A stretch of DNA of 64,000 nt from an uncultured Fibrobacter sp. Its GTDB lineage: Bacteria; Fibrobacterota; Fibrobacteria; Fibrobacterales; Fibrobacteraceae. Numbering within the stretch: position 1 is the first letter of the stretch; each line of letters begins with the position of its first letter. The notes beneath the pieces are model-generated. The model was not told where the DNA came from. It worked only from the letters and a program-made list of their open reading frames with translations, and ran no database searches. The position numbers were made by a program, and so were the translations under genes. Location: NCBI GenBank assembly GCA_947165045.1, contig CAMUYW010000001.1:62001-126000 (forward strand), given 5' to 3'. Of this stretch, positions 1 through 7,699 are shown piece by piece.

Positions 1-3000
1 CCCTGTATGGTGACCTCTCGGTGACGTTCCCGGTAGGTTCCATCGACAAGGCCGAGGACTTTACCGTCCGTACGGTAAATGTTCAGAAGGATTATGGTTT
101 CGGTGTGTTCAAGGACATGGCACTTACGGGGCCCGTGATGGAAGTGCTGCCGTCGATGACGTTCAAGGATACAAATAACCTTCCGCGAATCCAGATGAAG
201 ATTTCAAAAAAAGAAATGGATGACATGAATGTGGGCCCTCAGACGCTAAGGCTCTACAAGGTCGACTTCGATAACAAACGGTTCGTGCCGCTTGAAGATG
301 TCTTGTATGGGTTCCTGTATGCGGATGGTTCTGCAGTATCGAATGCGGGTGGAAATGGTCCGCTGAAATGCGATGGCAAAAACGATGTCGATACTCGTTG
401 TTCCGGTAATTTCGGTTGGGAATATGTCCTTGTTTCAGCTCAGACGCGCACATTCTCCGTGTTTGTCGCGATGGATTCGCTTGCGGCTTTCGTGTCTGAT
501 TCAACTCAGGAAGAATTGCCAGTGCCGTTTGCATGTAGCGTGCCTTCGGATTCGCTCTGGATGGGTACCGACAATGGCTATCTTGCGTATGGGGCAACGT
601 GCAACCATCCGGGTACGGGAACGCTCTCACTTTACAGGGACAACTCGCTGATTGCTGAAATTAGCGGTAAAATTCCTGATACGCTCAGGTACGATGGCAA
701 GAGGCGTATTGGCGGAGCCGTGGTTGGTGCGGTCGATTATGGTCGTTACGAATCTCGATATCTTGGCAAATCTATCCTTGGCGAGAACTTGCAGCTTGCT
801 GGCCCTGCCGTGCGAACCGATTCTGCGCGCCCTGTAATCAGTTCGTTCGAGGTACAGTCGGGTGAGGACGTGATTGACCGTATCTTTACGGTCCGGGCGA
901 ATGTTCGCGATATCGAATCGGGCTTAGCCAGCGTTGTTGTTTCATCGACGCTTGGGAATGCGGACCGTACTCCGTTGGTATTACAACCTGATTCATTGGG
1001 GAACGTAACGGCTGAACTCCGCATAACTCGTCGTGAACTTACGCGGTGCAGTGGTTGCAAGCTGTCGCTGGAGATACGTGCCGAAGATTATGGGCATAAC
1101 CATGCCGAGATGAATTACGATTCCGAAGTTCTATATCCGTATCCTACGGAGCTTACCCTGTGGTATCCATCTCATGAAGGCTTTGGAAATCTTGCGCATG
1201 AATATGTGGGCGAAATGCATCACCTGAATCTTGAGTCCGTAGCGTCTCCGTGGCAGGACGATGCCGGTGTTTATTTCTCGAAACTTACGGATTATGCGAC
1301 CGGTATCGGGCGGGTGAACTTCGGAACATCGACGTCCTATTCGTTCGAGGCAAGGATTAGGAACGGTAACATAACGAATCCTGGCTGGCTAAGGATACTT
1401 GGCTTTAAAGGCGTGGGCGGGCTTGAGATGGAACTGCGCGTGCATAACCGCAAGTTGCAGGTTTCCGAGGGTTCCCGTCTGTGGAGTACAAAAAATGATG
1501 TTTTGCCAGTTGCAAAGGAATGGTCGCATGTCGTTGTGACAGTTGACTCCTCCGAAGTCCGGCTTTACGTGAACGGTGAAATGATGATGACCGTAAGTGC
1601 AGAACCGCTAGAACGTGAACTGGATGGAGTGTTCTCGGTCGGTGCCGACAATGGAAATTCGTTCATTGGAAATATCGCGGATGTACGTATGTACAAGAAG
1701 GCGCTTTCCGGTGCGGAAGTTCTTGCTCTGTCTCAGCCTGTATCCGAAGATGGCGAAATTGTGGAAATTGTCACCGTGCCCATGGTTACGGTTGATGGCG
1801 GTGATGGCTTTGAACCGGAATTCTCCTGTTCAGTTGCTGGTAATCGCTACTTTGAATCTAGTTGGGATGGCGCAAGGCTGACGATGGATGCTCACGTAGA
1901 AAAGTCCGGTAGGTACAAGGTGATGATGTATGTGCGGTCTGCATCGCTTAAATCTGCAGATGTCGTTGTTGCACCGTCATCCGAAATTCGTTATGTCGGA
2001 AAATTGAATCTTTCCCCAATTTGGCAGACGGCGATGGTTTCGGATATTTCCATGAATCTCTCGTCCGGAATGCATACGATTACGCTCGAAGCTCCTGAGG
2101 GCTTGCAAGTTGCTGGCTTTGCCTTGGTTACGGCAAATGTAACGGCTTCTTCAATTGCTTGGAATGCTGGACTTGAAAATCCCGAACGTAAAATCAAGAC
2201 GTTTGTTCGCTACGAAGGGTTCGATGACAAGAAAATGTTGCAGCCGCGTGTCCGCTTGAAAAATATATCCGGTTCTGCAATTAATGGTTATTCTGTCCGC
2301 TACTATTTCCGTGGCGAGGAATCCTCCATTGCGAAGGTTCATGCGTACTATCCGCGTGATACGGTTGGTCTTTCCCTCCATTCCGAAAGCGCCCGCACGG
2401 GATTTGCTGAATGGAAGTTTGAAAATGGGATTATCCCTGCTTATGGTATGGTCTTCAATGGCGACGGACCGCATTTCGGAGTGCATTACGAAGATTGGAC
2501 TCCATGGAATCCGTATGATGACCCGTCCTTTGTCGAGAATGCCGCTACGGGTTTTGTTGAAGATGATGGTATCATAGTCCTTGATGCGGACAAACGCCTG
2601 ATTGGCGGTTCGTGCGTGGAAATGGAGGATTCTGTTTCCGTAGAAGTCAGGGCTCGTGTTTTTGCACAGGAATCACGTAATGACAATAGTGCAACTGAGC
2701 TCCAAATGAAGGTCGAGAATGTGGGTAATGTAACGTTGAAAAATTACGACGTGCGCTACTACTTCTTCCTTGAGGGTGGAGTTGCTCCGTTGTTTGATTT
2801 GTATGGATTACCTGAAGGCGTTTCGGCCTCGCTTGAAAATATCGGTGAAGGTCGCTGGCAAGTTTCGTTACATGCGTCAAAATCTCTTGTTCCGGGTGGT
2901 TCATGGGAGAACAACGCCCAGTTTGCGCTCCACTGTGAAAATTGGATTGATATATGGAACTCTTCCGATGATCCGAGCGGCATCGGCTTGGGACATAACA

Positions 3001-3383
3001 TGGTCGAAGCTGTCGGCGTGAACATTTTTGATTCACTTGGTAATCGAATTTATGGCAATGAACCTGTCTGGCCGGAAATTGTCCATGTCGCAATGTCCGA
3101 TTCGTCTGATGTTCCTGATTATGGTCTTAAGCCGAAAGATGGTGGTATTCCTATTCATCGTACAGGTGATGGACTGTTAATCGAATTGCCGCAGTATACG
3201 AGAATTTCGCTTTCGTTGGTGAATGCGGTCGGCGTTCCGGTAAAGGATCTCTATTCCGGAACCGTTGCTCCGGGTGAACAATTTATCGCTGTAGATTGGA
3301 GTGGTGTTGATTTGAATAGAACTTACTTGATGCTTCGTGTCAACGATGCGATTAAATCAACTAAACTTTTATCGCTATTGTAA
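1..3383 (+). CDS. Large secreted multidomain protein (LamG, CBM6/35-like, two CBM3-like modules, T9SS-like tail), 5' partial
   Basis: The frame is open to the left window edge, so the start lies upstream; the track's GTG at 21 is only the first possible internal start. In track numbering, residues about 394-570 look like a LamG/concanavalin A-like jelly roll ('SHVVVTVDSSEVRLYVNG', 'IADVRMYKKALS'). About 588-706 resembles a CBM6/35-type module. Two related modules follow near 726-840 and 887-990; both contain VRYYF and end in a W..WN..DDPS motif, resembling the end of CBM3 (DWSNYDQSNDYS type). The last ~70 residues resemble a type IX secretion C-terminal domain (LSLVNAVGVPVKDLYSG...). No catalytic domain is visible in this part; one may lie upstream. 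Inference: a cell-surface or exported carbohydrate-binding protein active on plant polysaccharide. Domain types are by eye, so the fold names are moderately sure. Confidence 0.8.
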   Translation, partial: LYGDLSVTFPVGSIDKAEDFTVRTVNVQKDYGFGVFKDMALTGPVMEVLPSMTFKDTNNLPRIQMKISKKEMDDMNVGPQTLRLYKVDFDNKRFVPLEDVLYGFLYADGSAVSNAGGNGPLKCDGKNDVDTRCSGNFGWEYVLVSAQTRTFSVFVAMDSLAAFVSDSTQEELPVPFACSVPSDSLWMGTDNGYLAYGATCNHPGTGTLSLYRDNSLIAEISGKIPDTLRYDGKRRIGGAVVGAVDYGRYESRYLGKSILGENLQLAGPAVRTDSARPVISSFEVQSGEDVIDRIFTVRANVRDIESGLASVVVSSTLGNADRTPLVLQPDSLGNVTAELRITRRELTRCSGCKLSLEIRAEDYGHNHAEMNYDSEVLYPYPTELTLWYPSHEGFGNLAHEYVGEMHHLNLESVASPWQDDAGVYFSKLTDYATGIGRVNFGTSTSYSFEARIRNGNITNPGWLRILGFKGVGGLEMELRVHNRKLQVSEGSRLWSTKNDVLPVAKEWSHVVVTVDSSEVRLYVNGEMMMTVSAEPLERELDGVFSVGADNGNSFIGNIADVRMYKKALSGAEVLALSQPVSEDGEIVEIVTVPMVTVDGGDGFEPEFSCSVAGNRYFESSWDGARLTMDAHVEKSGRYKVMMYVRSASLKSADVVVAPSSEIRYVGKLNLSPIWQTAMVSDISMNLSSGMHTITLEAPEGLQVAGFALVTANVTASSIAWNAGLENPERKIKTFVRYEGFDDKKMLQPRVRLKNISGSAINGYSVRYYFRGEESSIAKVHAYYPRDTVGLSLHSESARTGFAEWKFENGIIPAYGMVFNGDGPHFGVHYEDWTPWNPYDDPSFVENAATGFVEDDGIIVLDADKRLIGGSCVEMEDSVSVEVRARVFAQESRNDNSATELQMKVENVGNVTLKNYDVRYYFFLEGGVAPLFDLYGLPEGVSASLENIGEGRWQVSLHASKSLVPGGSWENNAQFALHCENWIDIWNSSDDPSGIGLGHNMVEAVGVNIFDSLGNRIYGNEPVWPEIVHVAMSDSSDVPDYGLKPKDGGIPIHRTGDGLLIELPQYTRISLSLVNAVGVPVKDLYSGTVAPGEQFIAVDWSGVDLNRTYLMLRVNDAIKSTKLLSLL

Positions 3384-3403
3384 GGTGTAAAGTACCGTTA
3401 TTT

Positions 3404-3430
3404 GTCATTCCCGCGCAGGCGGGAATCTCC
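3404..3430. repeat. TGTCAT-headed palindromic repeat (CCCGC type)
   Basis: ATTCCCGC and GCGGGAAT form a perfect 8-base stem around a GCAG loop, preceded by TGTC. It lies between the exoprotein stop and the next start. It belongs to the same loose family (TGTCA-N-CC head, palindromic body) as other elements in this window. Confidence 0.7.
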
Positions 3431-3457
3431 TTGAAAAATTGAAAAAAGGAATTTTTT

Positions 3458-4123
3458 ATGAATAAACTAGTAAAGACGCTTCTTGTCTCTCTGTCTTTTG
3501 CCTCGTCCGCATTTGCGATTGATGCGAACACTGTTTTTGCGAACCAGAAAAAGTCCGCATTCCCTGATACCTGCGAAATGCAGATGAAGACAACTGTGAC
3601 ATTGCCTGGAATGCCTTCGCAGACGGTAAGTACGTCCGTAATCAGTGCCGGAACGGACAAGTCCATAACGACTATCGAGTCTAGTATGATGCGCATGAAG
3701 ATGATTCAGAATAATGGCCGCATGAAGGTGATTGACCTTAAAAATGGGCAGACTCTTCCCGCACAGAATATGCCGAGGCAGAATCCAGCTGATGTTACGA
3801 GTCAGATGGGGGAACCATCTGATTACAAGACTCCGGTTAAGTCTGGAAATCTCTGGAAATTGGTTCCGAAGGACGTTTCAAAGCCGACTTTGTTCTATTC
3901 TGAAAAAGCCAAACGTATTGTGAAGATGAATGCGAATGTGAATGGCGCTTCCGCAGAGATTGCGTTGGAGTATTGTGATGCTTCTTGCACTTTGCCGGGT
4001 ACGTTAAAAAAAACGGAAATCGTTACTTCGCTACCAAGCGGCGAGAAAAGTACTGTCGTGATGGAAGTTGTATCGGCTAAAGCACGACATATTCTCCCTG
4101 CGAAAATGTTTAATATAGAGTAG
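3458..4123 (+). CDS. Periplasmic LolA-like / outer-membrane lipoprotein-sorting-like protein
   Basis: The protein has 221 residues, with a typical Sec signal peptide (MNKLVKTLLVSLSFASSAFA) and no lipobox cysteine. The start is preceded by a GGAA purine run. The mature part consists of strands with the pattern of a lipoprotein-sorting (LolA/LolB) fold: an N-terminal 'CEMQMKTTVTLPG' strand, a central segment about matrices of Met-rich sequence (SSMMRMKMIQNN) and a 'LWKLVPKDVSKPTLFYSEKAKRIV' middle. Three Cys occur, two of them close together (YCDASC), which could form a disulfide. Family assignment is by pattern only; function in lipoprotein or lipid handling is inference. It stands alone between two repeat-containing gaps. 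Confidence 0.7.
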   Translation: MNKLVKTLLVSLSFASSAFAIDANTVFANQKKSAFPDTCEMQMKTTVTLPGMPSQTVSTSVISAGTDKSITTIESSMMRMKMIQNNGRMKVIDLKNGQTLPAQNMPRQNPADVTSQMGEPSDYKTPVKSGNLWKLVPKDVSKPTLFYSEKAKRIVKMNANVNGASAEIALEYCDASCTLPGTLKKTEIVTSLPSGEKSTVVMEVVSAKARHILPAKMFNIE

Positions 4124-4189
4124 GTTAACTTTGAATATGCTGAATAACTTGCTGGTGTGTATAAATTAATATAAATCGTGTTCTCGTAA

Positions 4190-4654
4190 TCACAACAACG
4201 AATCTAGCGCGACGATGGCGACAAGGCTGTGGTCGCCCTTTTTGTCTTGCGGGGCGATTTCGTCTAGCTCGCTCGATTCAAAGATTGTCCATGCGTCCGG
4301 TTCCCAACCGTAGGCGTTCATCGTGAGTTCATTGCCCATTGCAATTTCTGCAGCTTCGACTTCTTCCCATTTGATGTTTCCGGTGGGCGCCTTGTAGTAG
4401 CGCAACATGCCGATGCTTTCTAGCATTTCGGGGTAATTGTCAACGAGTTCGTAAACGCAGTCCTTGTAGCTCTTGCCGTTTACGCGGACGACCTGGTACG
4501 TTCTGTTGTCCTTAAGAAATTTTGCAAGGTCGCCATGATGCATGTCGATTTTGGCATCCTTGCTGAAAAACGTCGTGAGCTCGCGAAAAACTTCTGAATC
4601 TTCTTCCAAAAGCGGCGAAAGCCTTTTAATAAGCGATTTAATTTCTTCGGACAT
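4190..4654 (-). CDS. Hypothetical acidic protein, 154 aa
   Basis: I do not recognise this soluble protein. There is no signal peptide or membrane segment. The N-terminal half is helical and charged (MSEEIKSLIKRLSPLLEEDSE). The middle carries 'VNGKSYKDCVYELVDNYPEMLESIGMLRYY', and the C-terminal part has 'EAAEIAMGNELTMNAYGWEPDAW'. Amino-acid usage is normal for a real protein, and no competing ORF of similar quality exists on the other strand. It is transcribed away from purA, its start lying 229 bases from the purA start, and its stop lies 66 bases from the convergent LolA-like gene. No function can be given. Confidence 0.75.
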   Translation of the reverse strand: MSEEIKSLIKRLSPLLEEDSEVFRELTTFFSKDAKIDMHHGDLAKFLKDNRTYQVVRVNGKSYKDCVYELVDNYPEMLESIGMLRYYKAPTGNIKWEEVEAAEIAMGNELTMNAYGWEPDAWTIFESSELDEIAPQDKKGDHSLVAIVALDSLL

Positions 4655-4692
4655 AATTAAAAAATAAGAAAAGTCAAAGTCGTCAATCCGCA

Positions 4693-4719
4693 GATCCTTC
4701 GACTTCGCTCAGGATGACA
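4693..4719. repeat. Palindromic repeat arm (TTCGCTCAGGATGACA type), intergenic copy
   Basis: This 27-base element is GATCCTTCGACT followed by TTCGCTCAGGATGACA. The same sequence occurs, on either strand and with at most one change, inside two coding genes at 38261-38287 and 44528-44555. Here it lies in the 229-base gap upstream of purA. Confidence 0.85.
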
Positions 4720-4767
4720 CCTCTCTAAGTTCTAGTATCTATAATCTCCGCATATTTCCCTTATTTT

Positions 4768-4797
4768 CCTAATCCCTAATCCCTAACCCCTAATCCC
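4768..4797. repeat. Telomere-like CCCTAAT tandem run with G-quadruplex potential on the minus strand
   Basis: Thirty bases of CCTAAT/CCCTAA units. Read on the minus strand it gives four G runs of three or four bases separated by ATTA or TTA, matching the usual G3+N1-7 quadruplex pattern. It lies about 90 bases upstream of the purA start. A shorter version (CCTAAAACCTAACCCCTAACC) lies at 35551-35571. Confidence 0.75.
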
Positions 4798-4883
4798 TTT
4801 TTATATCTTTATGGCGAAAAAGGGCTCCAGGGAAGTACCTTGGGGCAACCGTTTCGATTGTCAAAGAATAAAACGAAGGATTT

Positions 4884-6167
4884 ATGGCAAATCGTGTTGT
4901 TATCGGCTCCCAGTGGGGCGACGAAGGAAAAGCCAAGGTTGTTGATTTCTTAACGCTCGATGCAGACTATATCGTGCGTTTCCAGGGCGGCGCTAATGCC
5001 GGCCATACCGTGGAAGTAGGCGACAAGAAGTTCGTATTCCACCTGATTCCCTCGGGCATTATGCACCCGGACAAGATTTGCGTCATTGGTAACGGTGTCG
5101 TGCTCGACCCGATCCAGACATTGAACGAAATAGCAGACCTCCACACGAAGGGTATCAATCCGGAAGGTCGCTTGTTCATCGCTAACAACGCACACGTCGT
5201 GCTCCCGTACCACTCCACCTTAGACAAGGCCAAGGAAAAGAAGGCCGGCAAGGCTGCTATCGGTACTACGGGTCGCGGTATTGGTCCGTGCTACAGTGAC
5301 AAGGTGAACCGTATAGGTGTTCGCGTGGGTGACCTCATGGACGAACGCGAACTTCGTCCGCGCGTCGAAGCCATGGCCAAGGTTCATAACGAAGAATTCA
5401 AGGTAATGTACGATGTTCCGGAAATCGATCCGGAAGTGGTCATCAAGGACTACCTCGAACTCGGTCAGAAGATTAAGCCGTTCGTTGCCGACGTGAGCGA
5501 AATGCTCTACAAGGCTGTGAAGGAAGGCAAGCGCCTTGTGTTCGAAGGTGCTCAGGGCACTATCCTCGACGTGGACCAGGGAACCTATCCGTTCGTGACC
5601 TCCAGCAACACTGTTGCCGGTTACGCAAGCTGCGGCGCAGGCATTGGCCCCACGGCTATCGATCAGGTTGTCGGTGTCGTGAAGGCTTACACCACTCGCG
5701 TGGGTAATGGTCCGTTCCCGACTGAACTTCTCGACGAAACGGGCGACACGCTCCGCAAGATTGGTAACGAATACGGTGCAACGACTGGTCGTAACCGCCG
5801 CTGCGGTTGGTTTGACGCTCCGGTAGTCCGCAAGGCTGCCGTGGTGAACGGTCTTACTCACCTCGCTATCACCAAGCTCGACGTGCTCGATACATTCGAC
5901 ACCATCAAGATTTGCACTCACTACGAATGTGACGGCGAAAAAATTGAAAACTTCCCGAACCAGCTTTCCAAGGTCGGACGTTGCGTGCCGGTTTACGAAG
6001 AAATGCCGGGCTGGAAGTGCGATACCACCAAGTGCCGCAAGCTCGAAGAATTGCCTGCTAATGCTCGCAAGTACCTAAACCGCATGGCGGAACTTGTTGG
6101 CGTGAAGATCGGTATGATTTCTATCGGTGCAAAGCGTGACCAGAGCATCGTCGTAGATCTCGACTAA
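4884..6167 (+). CDS. purA: Adenylosuccinate synthetase
   Basis: PurA joins IMP and aspartate using GTP to make adenylosuccinate, the first committed step to AMP, in the cytoplasm. The length of 427 residues is normal for the family. The N-terminal GTP-binding loop is 'GSQWGDEGKAK', with Ala where most enzymes have Gly (GDEGKGK). Also present are 'GGANAGHTV', 'IGTTGRGIGPCYSDK' and 'VGNGPFPTEL', followed by the signature region 'EYGATTGRNRRCGWFD'. The start ATG follows a GAAGGA ribosome site. The Crp/Fnr gene begins 21 bases after its stop, which suggests co-transcription of purA with the envelope genes downstream. The assignment is firm. Confidence 0.98.
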   Translation: MANRVVIGSQWGDEGKAKVVDFLTLDADYIVRFQGGANAGHTVEVGDKKFVFHLIPSGIMHPDKICVIGNGVVLDPIQTLNEIADLHTKGINPEGRLFIANNAHVVLPYHSTLDKAKEKKAGKAAIGTTGRGIGPCYSDKVNRIGVRVGDLMDERELRPRVEAMAKVHNEEFKVMYDVPEIDPEVVIKDYLELGQKIKPFVADVSEMLYKAVKEGKRLVFEGAQGTILDVDQGTYPFVTSSNTVAGYASCGAGIGPTAIDQVVGVVKAYTTRVGNGPFPTELLDETGDTLRKIGNEYGATTGRNRRCGWFDAPVVRKAAVVNGLTHLAITKLDVLDTFDTIKICTHYECDGEKIENFPNQLSKVGRCVPVYEEMPGWKCDTTKCRKLEELPANARKYLNRMAELVGVKIGMISIGAKRDQSIVVDLD

Positions 6168-6188
6168 AACAAAAAAGGGGAAAATAAA

Positions 6189-6899
6189 ATGGATACGACC
6201 GCAGTTGATTTGTTGAAGGGAGTTGAACTCTTCTCGGAGCTCAACGAAGAACAGTTGGGAATGATTGCCAATCTGGTAATCGTTAAAAACTTCAATCGCG
6301 ATGAGACTGTGGTCTTGGAAGGTGACGATTCTGTGCAAGCTTTGTACTTGATCGCCACCGGCTCCGTGCAAGTCTACATGACGGGCATCGACGGCCGCGA
6401 AACCATTTTGTCTTTCCTTGAACGTGGAGACTTTTTCGGGGAAATGTCGCTCATTGACGGCGAACCCCGGTCTGCCTCCGTCCGTACGGTGACTGACGCC
6501 ACTTTGCTTGTCATTCACCGTGAATCTTTCCTCAGCTTGCTTCGCAAGACTCCCGAAATTGCAATGGCGCTCATGAGCGAACTTTGCAAACGTCTCCGTA
6601 AGGCGAACAAGCAGATTGGCTCTCTTTCGACAATGTCTGTGTCTGGCCGTGTGGCAGGAACGCTCCTGAACTTGATGCAGGAACGCGGCGTGCGCATCCA
6701 TACGGATAATGGAAGCATGGTGACTGTTATCCATAACCGTCCGACTCAGCAGCAACTTGCCGATATGTCGGGAACGACCCGCGAAACGGTGAGCCGCATT
6801 TGTTCCTTGCTGGTGAAGGCAAATGCAATCGCGATGACCGGCAAGGATATTGTCATCTTTGACGAAGATGCACTTCAAGAAAAAGCTACCAAGGGCTAA
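6189..6899 (+). CDS. Crp/Fnr-family transcription regulator
   Basis: The protein has 236 residues. The cyclic-nucleotide-binding-type beta barrel spans residues ~10-125, with 'GDFFGEMSLIDGEPRSASV', close to the phosphate-binding cassette of CRP (GE...R.A). A dimerisation helix (EIAMALMSELCKRLRKANKQI) is followed by a winged helix-turn-helix with recognition region 'TQQQLADMSGTTRETVSRICSLL'. The Fnr-type N-terminal iron-sulfur cysteines are absent, so a small-molecule ligand is more likely than oxygen sensing. The Arg and Glu of the cassette are kept, so cAMP or another cyclic nucleotide is possible but unproven. It is preceded by an AAAAGGGG ribosome site and sits between purA and the PASTA gene. 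Confidence 0.93.
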   Translation: MDTTAVDLLKGVELFSELNEEQLGMIANLVIVKNFNRDETVVLEGDDSVQALYLIATGSVQVYMTGIDGRETILSFLERGDFFGEMSLIDGEPRSASVRTVTDATLLVIHRESFLSLLRKTPEIAMALMSELCKRLRKANKQIGSLSTMSVSGRVAGTLLNLMQERGVRIHTDNGSMVTVIHNRPTQQQLADMSGTTRETVSRICSLLVKANAIAMTGKDIVIFDEDALQEKATKG

Positions 6900-6916
6900 G
6901 CCCAACAAGAACTGTT

Positions 6917-7678
6917 ATGAATAAAATAAAGTCGATTTGGAATAAGGTTAGACAAACCGCCTTTTTCAAGGCTTTCGTCATTTGGATTGTTGTTGTTATT
7001 GTGCTTGTCTTTGCTGTCGATAAGCTTTTGATGCCTGCCTTTGCAGGGGCTTTCGCTCGTACGGGTACCGTGCCGAATTTGGAAGGCCTGTCGGAAAAAG
7101 CTGCTGAATCTGCTTTGTCTGCTGCTGGATTTAAGTACGAATGGACTTCCGAAGGCCGCTATAGCGCTCAGGTGCCTGCTGGTATGGTGCTTGTTCAAAT
7201 GCCCAAGGCTGGCCGTACCGCAAAAATTGGTCGCACGGTAAAGCTCACAAAGAGCCTTGGCCTTCGCAAGGTTGTGATTCCTGATTTGCGTGGCAAGAGC
7301 CAGAAGCAGGCTGATATTTCGCTTGCCCGTGCTGGTCTTGTTCAAGGCGAAATCGTCAAGGGCGCTCACCAGAGCATTCCGCGTGGCGTCGTGATTCGTA
7401 CAATCCCGATTGCCGGCGACACAGTTCGCGTTGGCGATACGGTGAAGGTTGTGATTTCTGCCGGTGTTACGACAGGTAGAACGTTACTCCCTAATTTTGA
7501 AGGTGTTCTCATGGACGAAGTTTATCCGTTGATGGATAGGCTTGGTTTCAAGGTAGGTTCCATTAAGCGCCAAAAGAGTGAAGACGGGGCACGTCCTGGA
7601 TCGGTTATTGAAACATCTCCGAAATACGGGGATTATCTGAAACCGGGTACTCGCGTGGACTTTATTATCGCTGACTAA
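6917..7678 (+). CDS. Membrane-anchored PASTA-domain protein without kinase
   Basis: The protein has 253 residues: a short cytoplasmic N-terminus, one membrane helix at ~19-42 (FKAFVIWIVVVIVLVFAVDKLL), then three PASTA repeats outside the membrane. The repeats start near 'TVPNLEGLSEKAAESALSAAGF', 'VVIPDLRGKSQKQADISLARAGL' and 'TLLPNFEGVLMDEVYPLMDRLGF'. PASTA domains in Ser/Thr kinases and PBPs bind or respond to peptidoglycan fragments, but no kinase or transpeptidase domain is fused here. Its position between a Crp/Fnr gene (17 bases upstream) and a TPR lipoprotein gene (about 20 bases downstream) suggests a cell-wall role. That role is inference. Confidence 0.9.
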   Translation: MNKIKSIWNKVRQTAFFKAFVIWIVVVIVLVFAVDKLLMPAFAGAFARTGTVPNLEGLSEKAAESALSAAGFKYEWTSEGRYSAQVPAGMVLVQMPKAGRTAKIGRTVKLTKSLGLRKVVIPDLRGKSQKQADISLARAGLVQGEIVKGAHQSIPRGVVIRTIPIAGDTVRVGDTVKVVISAGVTTGRTLLPNFEGVLMDEVYPLMDRLGFKVGSIKRQKSEDGARPGSVIETSPKYGDYLKPGTRVDFIIAD

Positions 7679-7699
7679 TAGTTGTTTAGGGAGTTTTTG

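Noticed and set aside
4765-4800. CCCTAAT run as a CRISPR-like or true telomere repeat
   Set aside because: Units are only 6-7 bases with no spacers and only four or five copies; a simple-sequence or quadruplex motif is the fitting description.
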